From Lewinellaceae bacterium (lineage in GTDB: Bacteria; Bacteroidota; Bacteroidia; Chitinophagales; Saprospiraceae), in NCBI GenBank assembly GCA_016713985.1, contig JADJOD010000037.1, positions 1-52,344 of the forward strand: 52,344 bases of DNA, written 5' to 3'. The notes under the pieces were generated by a model. The model did no database searches. It was not told the DNA's origin and worked only from the letters and a program-made list of their open reading frames with translations. Made by a program: the position numbers and the translations under genes. Below are positions 47,201 through 52,344 of this stretch, piece after piece (the first letter of the stretch is position 1; each line of letters begins with the position of its first letter).

Positions 47201-47619
47201 TTCAGGATGCCGGCGTGAACATCAACCTCGGCGCTCACGGGCAACTCAACGGCCTCGGCGCCCACTGGGAACTCTGGATGCTGCAACAAGGCGGCATGAC
47301 GAATATGCAGGCGCTCCGTTGCGCGACGATCAACGGCGCAAAATACCTCGGAATGGACCAGGAGATCGGCTCACTCGCCGTCGGCAAACTCGCCGATCTC
47401 ATCGTACTCGATAAAAACCCGCTGGATGATATTAAGAACTCTGAATCAATTCGTTATGTGATGGTTAACGGTCGCCTCTACGAAGCGGAAACCTTAAACG
47501 AGGTCGGGAATTACAACAATAAACGCAGCGAATTCTGGTTCGAGCGGCCGGGCAGCCAGACGAGCGGCGCGGGAATGATACATACCTGCCAGGAGACAAA
47601 ATGTGTTTGCGGGCATTGA
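44278..47619 (+). CDS. Exported PD40 beta-propeller / amidohydrolase fusion
   Basis: A 1113-residue exported enzyme. The signal peptide ends at about residue 20 (CAFSQ). Residues about 30-620 are TolB-like PD40/WD40 repeats, each with an SPDGK-type turn (VSPDGKTIVFDLLGDIYSM, FSPDGKKILFTSDAGGGDN, FSPDGKQIVFRMQSGDD). From about 665 the amidohydrolase domain begins: VVVEGNKITFVG, then the metal-binding PGLIDVHAHPGNFRFG (HxH), a later His in GIEHNLPV, and the C-terminal LAVGKLADLIVLDKNPLDDI. This matches Xaa-Pro dipeptidase/imidazolonepropionase-like hydrolases with a propeller on the N-terminal side, seen in Bacteroidota. The substrate is unknown. It is monocistronic and ends at a 28-bp hairpin. 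Confidence 0.9.
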   Translation: MTLKYRFALCLFFTSFCAFSQEKPKWDVSNPSGNVPYKDVEFTTSEGTWMSLDVSPDGKTIVFDLLGDIYSMPATGGTATALRQGIAWEVQPRFSPDGKKILFTSDAGGGDNIWVMDADSKNVKQVTKESFRLLNNAVWIDNEYIVARKHFTNTRSLGAGELWMYHHTGGEGIQLTKRKNDQQDVNEPSVSPDGRYIYFSEDMYGGGFFQYNKNPNTQIFAVRRYDREEGKIEEVTGGSGGACRPQISRDGRWLAFVRRDYTKTVLCIRDLSTGEEFPVYDGLDKDQQEAWTTFGCYPGFAWGPAPRYSYELFVWAGGKIKHLSFGDGVQGKDDVVVKDIPFTCQVKTKVAETLRFENKVFEPEFTAKAIRQAATSPDGKTLIFNAAGKLYKKDLPAGKPILLTKDGKGPSPDIVPVDTHLEFEPSFSADGNRVLYTIWNDQYRGGIRVLDLKSNLHRSFGLKSAIYRTPAFSPDGKQIVFRMQSGDDELGPGMTDKPGIYMVDQDGNNLRFVTESGENPRFSPDGKRIYVSTGGALFGGLDKSYKSYDLNGKDERVHFKSKYAHSFIPSPDGKWLAFIELHKTYICAFPQTGKTIDLSADTKAIPATVVSRDAGYNLHWSSDSKKLHYTLGDEYFTIDLNERFAFLPGAPDTLPKLDSVGLKIGLTLKTDVPEGALVLESVRIITMENERVIENGVVVVEGNKITFVGSQTEYQAAKFKVNNPKVIDCQGKTVMPGLIDVHAHPGNFRFGLNPQKQWEYYAQLAYGVTTQHDPSVNAEMAFSNAEMLKAGRMVGPRLYSTGTILYGADGDFKAPINSLDDARSALRRTKAWGAFSVKSYNQPRREQRQQVIAAARELGMLVVPEGGSFFHHNLSEVVDGHTGIEHNLPVAPLYKDVITLWSKTATHNTPTLIVNYGSLNGEYYWYQNSEVWKKKPLLNFTPKHVLDERSRHRTMAPEEEYRNGHILVSQSCKKLQDAGVNINLGAHGQLNGLGAHWELWMLQQGGMTNMQALRCATINGAKYLGMDQEIGSLAVGKLADLIVLDKNPLDDIKNSESIRYVMVNGRLYEAETLNEVGNYNNKRSEFWFERPGSQTSGAGMIHTCQETKCVCGH

Positions 47620-47623
47620 GTTA

Positions 47624-47709
47624 TTTTTTGACAGGATTTACATGATCTACAGGTTTTTTCGCCGGTTAAGCCTCTTTAACATGTAGATCATGTAAATCCT
47701 GTCAAAAAA
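47624..47709. terminator. Bidirectional 28-bp perfect hairpin between convergent genes
   Basis: The arms 47624-47651 and 47682-47709 are exactly complementary over 28 bases (TTTTTTGACAGGATTTACAT continuing GATCTACA, and its complement) around a 30-base loop. The outer ends are T6 and A6, so the structure reads as an intrinsic terminator on both strands. The GACAGGATTTAC word resembles a repeat family seen in many Bacteroidota genomes. Confidence 0.85.
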
Positions 47710-47720
47710 TTTGTGAAACG

Positions 47721-48671
47721 TTACCATAACCGCCTGATTCCCAATCCCAGCAACACCAAAAGCAAAATTGCCCCCGCTCCCCATGCCGCTTCGGAAGCAG
47801 GAACCTGTCCGCTGCAAACTTCCTTTGCCTCCACTTTCCGCGCGCGTATTCCGCCGGCGAAGGCGCTTTCGAGCACCCACAGATTACCCGTCCGGTCGAA
47901 TCTGCCACCCACGGGCGACCAGCCAAGTGGCGATTTGTTTACGGTGGAGACGATGCCTCCGGTGTCGATTTTTTTGACCAAGCCGCTGGTGTGCAGCGCT
48001 ACGTATACATTCTTGAGGGAATCCAGCCAGATGCCGAAAATGCTGCGGTTTTTTTCAAAGGCAGAAAAAGGCGATACCGGCTCGGCCAGGTTGGCGGCCA
48101 GCAGTTTGAACGTTCCGTCGGTGGAAAGCCGCCAAAGGCCGTCGTTTTCGGAAAAATACAAAGTGCCATCCGAATCGGACATCAGCCATTGAACGTCATT
48201 GAGTTGCCTTTCTCCTATCGCACTCGTCACCGGGCGGGCAGGATCAGTTTTTCTAAAAACGAACCTGTCGCCCTCACGGCGCGCCGAATAATCGTTAAAC
48301 GCGGCGTCGCGTACGAAGCCGAAGTTGTTTTGAAAGGCTGCGTGTTCGCCCAGCACACGCGTCAATTTGCCTTCGGGTGTATATTTCCAAACATACCGGC
48401 GCCAGCGGTTGTCGGCTTCGCCGGTATACCAAAGGTGTTCGCCGTACAGGTTGCCGGCAGAATCGAGCGCCAGTTCATGGGTGTGTACGTTTGCGACGGC
48501 GATACTTTTTTCCCCATCCGGAGTAATTTTGTAAACGTTTTTGAGGTCGGTGTAATAAATATTGCCCGGCCGGTCGGCTACAATTCCGACGCCGGGATGG
48601 GCTTCGGCGATAAAAGGAAATAACAAGAGACTGAACAGGGTGATGGCGAGTACTTCAAACAGGTGTTTCAC
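47721..48671 (-). CDS. Exported NHL-like beta-propeller protein with C-terminal sorting-like tail
   Basis: A 316-residue protein with a signal peptide (about 1-24, ending IAEAH) and NHL/SMP-30-like propeller repeats: GNIYYTDLKNVYKITPDG, LALDSAGNLYGEHLWYTG, DGTLYFSENDGLWRLSTDG, NVYVALHTSGLVKKID, RFDRTGNLWVLES. The final 30 residues are unusual: CSGQVPASEAAWG, a 14-residue hydrophobic stretch (AGAILLLVLLGLGI) and RRLW. That short-motif, helix, Arg arrangement resembles PEP-CTERM/MYXO-CTERM sorting tails, though a plain C-terminal anchor is also possible. The start is a GTG at 48671, directly before KHLFEVLAI. No ligand can be named. Confidence 0.78.
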   Translation of the reverse strand: MKHLFEVLAITLFSLLLFPFIAEAHPGVGIVADRPGNIYYTDLKNVYKITPDGEKSIAVANVHTHELALDSAGNLYGEHLWYTGEADNRWRRYVWKYTPEGKLTRVLGEHAAFQNNFGFVRDAAFNDYSARREGDRFVFRKTDPARPVTSAIGERQLNDVQWLMSDSDGTLYFSENDGLWRLSTDGTFKLLAANLAEPVSPFSAFEKNRSIFGIWLDSLKNVYVALHTSGLVKKIDTGGIVSTVNKSPLGWSPVGGRFDRTGNLWVLESAFAGGIRARKVEAKEVCSGQVPASEAAWGAGAILLLVLLGLGIRRLW

Positions 48672-48887
48672 GGCGATGACAGTTTTGGTGAACGATTTGG
48701 TTTAAAATCGCTGTAAAACTGTCCGTTCTTCGGTTTTTTCCGGAATGAAGTCGCCTGCCACCGGGTTGCCGTAGCCGGAAATGCAAAATATGTCGCTGAA
48801 AGCGTTTTGTCGTCGTTCTTAAGCCGGAAGCAAACCGGTGATGATTTGTATCTTGTTAAAGTTTTAAACCGCTCTATTATTTCAACC

Positions 48888-49428
48888 ATGCGAACAACCA
48901 ACATTATTTTATTGATTTTCAGTCTTTTTGTTTCTTGCAAGGACGACACGCCCGCTGAATTGTATGCCGGATGCTGCGATACGGCTCCCCAACAATTGAC
49001 CATTGGAACCGAATCTGTCAGTATTCCCAATGCTTTTTCACCTAACGGCGACGGTATTAATGATTTTTTCATTCCCTTCGCAACAGCGGGTATCGCATTG
49101 ATCCGGGAATATCAGGTAGGTACTCGACCGCAATAAGCAGGAGATCGTAAAATACGTAAATTTTCAGCCGAATGACCCTTCGTTGAGCTGGAATGGAAGC
49201 CATACAGGAGGTTCAATCTATGAGGGTTTGTTTTACTACAAAGTAATCGCCGAGACTTCTTCGGGCGAAAGCAAAACGATCGAAGGAAGTGCCTGCTCCA
49301 TCGTATGTAATCCGGACGGCTCCTTATTACCGGTCACAAACCCGGATGGTTGTGGCTTTCCCGATCAGTTCAACAACAATGGCCAATTCGATCCGAACAT
49401 CCCCACCGGAGAGCAGCAATGTTTTTGA
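48888..49428 (+). pseudogene. CHU_C-like lipoprotein, frameshifted by a GGTA duplication
   Basis: Two frames make one small lipoprotein of about 175 residues. The first (ATG 48888) has a lipobox LFVSC (Cys19), AGCCDTAPQQL and the start of a gliding-motility C-terminal-like domain, VSIPNAFSPNGDGINDFFIP. It should continue LIREYQVLDRNKQEIVKYV but instead reads GTRPQ and stops at 49136. The second frame supplies LDRNKQEIVKYVNFQPNDPS, then SWNGSHTGGSIYEGLFYYKV and a Cys-containing end (CGFPDQFNNNGQFDPN). At the junction GGTA occurs twice in tandem (about 49115-49122); one copy would restore the frame. A stand-alone CHU_C domain on a lipoprotein is itself unusual. It could be a real pseudogene or a phase-variable site. 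Confidence 0.75.
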
Positions 49429-49442
49429 GGCTTTATACCGGT

Positions 49443-51632
49443 TTACCGGCTGCCGCCAAACTTTACTCCCACCGTCAGCACCACACTCCGTCCGTCCGAA
49501 GGCCAAACACCCGGGCCGGGGTAAAAACTGGGTCGTTTGGTAAAATACTGCTCGTCGGTCAGGTTGTTTACACTCAAACGGAAGAGCAGGTTTTGTAAAC
49601 GGTAAGAAGCATTCAAATCCAGCAGATTATAAGCCGGGACAAGGCCTGTGGCGCCGGTTGACGAGGGCTCCACCGTGTTCAGGGGATCGGAAAAAGTTTC
49701 ACCCGTATAACTGTACAGGAAGGATACACTCAGGTCTTTATACCTGAGATTCAACCCGTTGCGACTAATCCATTCGGGCACACTTTCCAGCCGGTTGCCA
49801 TCGATATCCCTGTTTTCGCTGGCAACCCGGAATTGGGCATCCTTGTATTTCGCATCGAAATAGGACGTGGAGCTGAACACGCTGGCGCGCAGGTTATCCG
49901 ATAAAAGAAACCCGTATTCGCCGAAGATTTCCAGTCCGTTTGTGACCGAGTTTCCGATGTTGGTGCGCAATACATAAAAAGTTCCGTTCTCGTCCACCGA
50001 AGCGCTTCCGAGGCGGTTGTTGTATTGCAGTCGGAAAACGCTGACATCCCATTTAAATCCGCCTGCGGCGCCCCGCCATCCGATTTCGGCGTTGTAACCA
50101 TACGCATCTTCAAGTTTTTTATCGGTGCGTTCGAAGGCGTTGCCGGGTATGATGTCTTTAAAAATAACGGGGCGATAAGCTTGCGACCATCCGGCATACA
50201 GATTTTGTTTGTCGTTCAGTTCAAAATCGGCGCTCACTCCCAACAGCGGGAAATTGTGTTTGATGGTTGCGGGCAGGTCTTCCGGGTCGTAGTAGGCAAG
50301 TTCACCCGACATTTTGGAACGGCCCGATTCGTAACGGATGCCCGGGGTGATAGAAAGTTGATGCGTAATCAAAAACTTGTTTTCTGCAAAAAACGCCACG
50401 TTTTGGGTTTTGAAATGCAGGTCGCGCAACCAGCCTTTAACGGGGTCAACCGATACGTCAAAATTGGAGCCGGTTGTGCCGCCATTCGGGGTGAACCGCC
50501 GGTGCAGATCGTTGTTAAAATATTGAATACCAGCGACTAAGATCGATTTTTTTCCAAAAATATCATATCCCTGCAAAAGCCGGAATTCCGTTGTACGGCT
50601 GTTAAACCTGTCGATATCCACCGCGCGGGGATTGTAAGTCAAAGTGGCCGCATTGATGGTATCCGCTAGGGTGGCGGGATTGTCGTTGCGCACGCTGCCG
50701 CGTTCGCCGAATATACCCGACACCGTCCACTGCAGGCGGGTTTGCCGACTTAATTGCCACTCGGCGGTCAGGGAGGGGATATAAATTTCCGGGTTGAAAT
50801 AATTGCGCGAGCGGGTGGATTGGCGCGGGTCGGCGGCAAACATGGCATCGGTGAGCGGGCCGGGCATCTGGTAGAGGTAGTTTGAACGCAGGAGTTCGGC
50901 TTTTAAGGAAAAGTTTGCCGAAGGCATATAGTTGACCATTACACCCTGCCCGTCGAAGTCCGACGCGCTGTTCTCCCGATAGCCGCTGCTGACACGTTTG
51001 CTGTAATACACGTAGTACTGCACTTTACCGACCTCGCCGCCGATGGCGTTGTAAGTGCTAAGCAGGCCAAAAGAACCGACCGAACTGATCGATTCGAAAC
51101 CGATCGTTTGGCTTGTATCGGGTTGTTTCAACTTGTAATTGAGCATTCCGCCGAACTGGGCGCCGTATTGCAACGCTCCGGTGCCGCGTACCAGTTCGAT
51201 ACGCCCGACTGATTCGAAAGGCAGACTGAAGTGGCTGGCGGGATAGCCGTAGATATCCGAATTCGTGATAATTCCGTCCGTGCGGATGTTGAACTCCCAG
51301 CCGCGGTGCGGGTCGAGGCCGCGGGTACTGATATTGGTCTGGTTGCCCGTCCCGTCCATGTCATAAACGAATACGCCGGGTATTTTGGCGAACACCTGGC
51401 GCGGCGTTTTTTCGGCCACATTCACGTCGGCGTTTTCCAGATTGATTACTTCGCTTTTTTTGCCCGACCAGAGGTAGGTGCCCTGTTTTTGAGGCAAACG
51501 TCCGATGTTTTCCCGTTGAGCGCGGATACTGATCTCCCGGATTTGCAGGTTCGTCAACGTATCCGGGATGTTTGGAGGCAATAACCGGTTGCCGCAAGGA
51601 ACAACAGGACAAAAGTAGTAGTTTTGATGCAT
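49443..51632 (-). CDS. TonB-dependent receptor (FecA-like)
   Basis: An outer-membrane receptor of about 730 residues. The plug domain (about 60-190) has VFAKIPGVFVYDMDGTGNQT, ISTRGLDPHRGWEFNIRTDG and SVGRIELVRGTGALQYGAQF. The barrel follows, with alternating strands (GYRENSASDFDGQGVMVNY, LYAGWSQAYRPVIFKDI) and a C-terminal LSVNNLTDEQYFTKRP ending in a terminal strand with an aromatic Phe (VVLTVGVKFGGSR). There is no SusD partner and no carboxypeptidase-like N-domain, so iron chelate or siderophore uptake is more likely than glycan uptake. The N-terminus lacks a signal peptide in its own frame, but a hydrophobic one (KTTTFVLLFLAATGYCLQ) appears out of frame at 51573-51622, implying two small indels. 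Confidence 0.9.
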   Translation of the reverse strand: MHQNYYFCPVVPCGNRLLPPNIPDTLTNLQIREISIRAQRENIGRLPQKQGTYLWSGKKSEVINLENADVNVAEKTPRQVFAKIPGVFVYDMDGTGNQTNISTRGLDPHRGWEFNIRTDGIITNSDIYGYPASHFSLPFESVGRIELVRGTGALQYGAQFGGMLNYKLKQPDTSQTIGFESISSVGSFGLLSTYNAIGGEVGKVQYYVYYSKRVSSGYRENSASDFDGQGVMVNYMPSANFSLKAELLRSNYLYQMPGPLTDAMFAADPRQSTRSRNYFNPEIYIPSLTAEWQLSRQTRLQWTVSGIFGERGSVRNDNPATLADTINAATLTYNPRAVDIDRFNSRTTEFRLLQGYDIFGKKSILVAGIQYFNNDLHRRFTPNGGTTGSNFDVSVDPVKGWLRDLHFKTQNVAFFAENKFLITHQLSITPGIRYESGRSKMSGELAYYDPEDLPATIKHNFPLLGVSADFELNDKQNLYAGWSQAYRPVIFKDIIPGNAFERTDKKLEDAYGYNAEIGWRGAAGGFKWDVSVFRLQYNNRLGSASVDENGTFYVLRTNIGNSVTNGLEIFGEYGFLLSDNLRASVFSSTSYFDAKYKDAQFRVASENRDIDGNRLESVPEWISRNGLNLRYKDLSVSFLYSYTGETFSDPLNTVEPSSTGATGLVPAYNLLDLNASYRLQNLLFRLSVNNLTDEQYFTKRPSFYPGPGVWPSDGRSVVLTVGVKFGGSR

Positions 51633-51763
51633 TATTAGTAGTTTTGATTCGTTATATACAAGCCACAAAGGAAAAACATCTGCCGAAAAATGGACATTAG
51701 AAAACACTTAAAAATTGCTAATAGTCAATGTATTAAGTCTAAATTGGTATTGTATTGGACGAG

Positions 51764-52276
51764 TTATTGCGTGGCCTGTTCCGGCGATTTTCGGGGCATC
51801 GGCACACCTTTAATTTCCGTAAGTGTATCGAGGTGGTACTTTGACTCAAAAATCACTTTTCCTTCGGGACTCCATTTGCGCAGGTAGCCCTCTTTTTTTG
51901 TCGTCCTGAAAAAAAGCATGGTGCACCCGGCGGTTTCGTACCAGATCGTATCGCCACCGGACTGTTTTTCCCCGGATGTAAAACTGCTTTCTTCACTTTT
52001 CGGATGGGTGAATGGTTGTATTTCCTTCCTACAGTCCGTTTTGAACCAACGTTCGGCCATGATTTTGCCGTCGTTGTAATAATCGGTCATTTTGCCTTCT
52101 TTTTTGCCATCAATGATCTGAACCCGCCGGGAGACCGCCCCGTTTTCGTAACGTTCGATACGTTCGACGGTTTGAGGCCCGGCCGTAGCCTCTTTTTTCT
52201 CCGTGCATGCGTTCCCGGCCAATAAAAATAGGGTAGCGAAGAGCGGCAAAGATGTATTGGATAAAAATTGAACCAT
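51764..52276 (-). CDS. MORN/YwqK-like lipoprotein
   Basis: A lipoprotein of about 170 residues with signal peptide and lipobox LAGNAC (about Cys24). The body contains MORN-variant repeats of the type seen in YwqK-like proteins: GKKEGKMTDYYNDGKIMAERWFK and KEGYLRKWSPEGKVIFESK, plus a SGGDTIWYE block. The central segment (about 85-115; TDCRKEIQPFTHPKSEESSF) lacks the expected repeat rhythm, and a neighbouring frame reads RKVKKAVLHPGK there, so one or two small indels may have scrambled it; I am not certain. An ATG at 52288 is an alternative start. It may be cotranscribed with the TonB receptor downstream, 131 bases away. Confidence 0.68.
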   Translation of the reverse strand: MVQFLSNTSLPLFATLFLLAGNACTEKKEATAGPQTVERIERYENGAVSRRVQIIDGKKEGKMTDYYNDGKIMAERWFKTDCRKEIQPFTHPKSEESSFTSGEKQSGGDTIWYETAGCTMLFFRTTKKEGYLRKWSPEGKVIFESKYHLDTLTEIKGVPMPRKSPEQATQ

Positions 52277-52296
52277 CTTGAAAATCATAATTTTAT

Positions 52297-52324
52297 AAAA
52301 AAAAGGCCGCGTATGCGACCTTTT
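52297..52324 (-). terminator. Intrinsic terminator for a gene beyond the right edge
   Basis: On the minus strand AAAAGGTCGC pairs with GCGGCCTTTT around ATAC, with one mismatch, and is followed by more T. It lies upstream of the MORN-like gene, so it should end a minus-strand transcript coming from outside the window. Confidence 0.75.
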
Positions 52325-52344
52325 AAACCGGTTTTACAACCGTG

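Noticed and set aside
49443..51632. The TonB receptor as the BtuB partner of the BtuG-like protein
   Set aside because: It is 8 kb away, has no riboswitch, and its plug looks FecA-like rather than BtuB-like.

Overview
The window looks like a chromosomal segment of a Bacteroidota bacterium, most likely from the Saprospiria / Lewinella-Haliscomenobacter side. The evidence is gliding-motility-type C-terminal (CHU_C) domains on giant secreted proteins, a type IX secretion sorting tail, many lipoproteins, -7 boxes of the TAnnTTTG type just upstream of genes, a BtuG-like B12 lipoprotein behind a cobalamin riboswitch, and frequent TTG/GTG starts. No rRNA, tRNA, integrase, transposase or phage gene was recognised. 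The taxonomic placement is inference from gene content.

Region by region. 1-1.6 kb: the end of a CRISPR-cas locus on the minus strand, holding a cas1 that has lost its N-terminal half at a heptamer repeat array, an unusual signal-peptide/membrane protein, and an intact cas2 whose 5' part overlaps that protein's gene. 1.6-4 kb: a LytR/LytS-type two-component pair whose genes are separated by a 0.6-kb composite palindromic repeat. 4-5.1 kb: a membrane-anchored coiled-coil protein with its own terminator. 5.4-9.2 kb: a plus-strand operon of a PolB-like 3'-5' exonuclease, rpe, an LptF/LptG permease (frameshifted at an A8 run) and a PAP2 phosphatase, meeting miaA tail to tail. 10.2-13.1 kb: an acyltransferase and bshC. 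13.2-19.1 kb: a 1976-residue secreted CHU_C protein. 19.2-21.4 kb: plsC and cystathionine beta-synthase. 21.5-30.5 kb: a TraB/GumN-headed giant and a second CHU_C adhesin-like giant, each interrupted by two apparent frameshifts.

30.6-32.3 kb: a compact translationally coupled copper/respiration operon (heavy-metal-binding lipoprotein, SCO, cytochrome c). 32.4-40 kb: purB, an orphan lipoprotein, a T9SS-sorted LVIVD-repeat protein, a hotdog thioesterase, a bile acid:sodium symporter family transporter and an RMD1/DUF155 protein, with palindromic elements in the intergenic spaces. 40.2-42.2 kb: BtuG-like lipoprotein, cobalamin riboswitch and a DinB-family protein. 42.4-48.7 kb: rimO, a DUF2007 protein, a PD40-amidohydrolase fusion and a beta-propeller protein with a sorting-like tail. 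48.9-52.3 kb: a broken CHU_C-like lipoprotein, a TonB-dependent receptor, a MORN-like lipoprotein and a terminator belonging to a gene beyond the right edge.

Two themes stand out. First, intergenic space is rich in palindromic or period-7 repeats, two of which have altered coding sequences (cas1 and the kinase tail). Second, at least seven apparent indels, mostly one-base losses in homopolymers, break clearly continuous genes. Long-read assembly error is the simplest explanation, but slippage or real decay is not excluded. The best candidate for something undescribed is the membrane protein encoded between cas1 and cas2.
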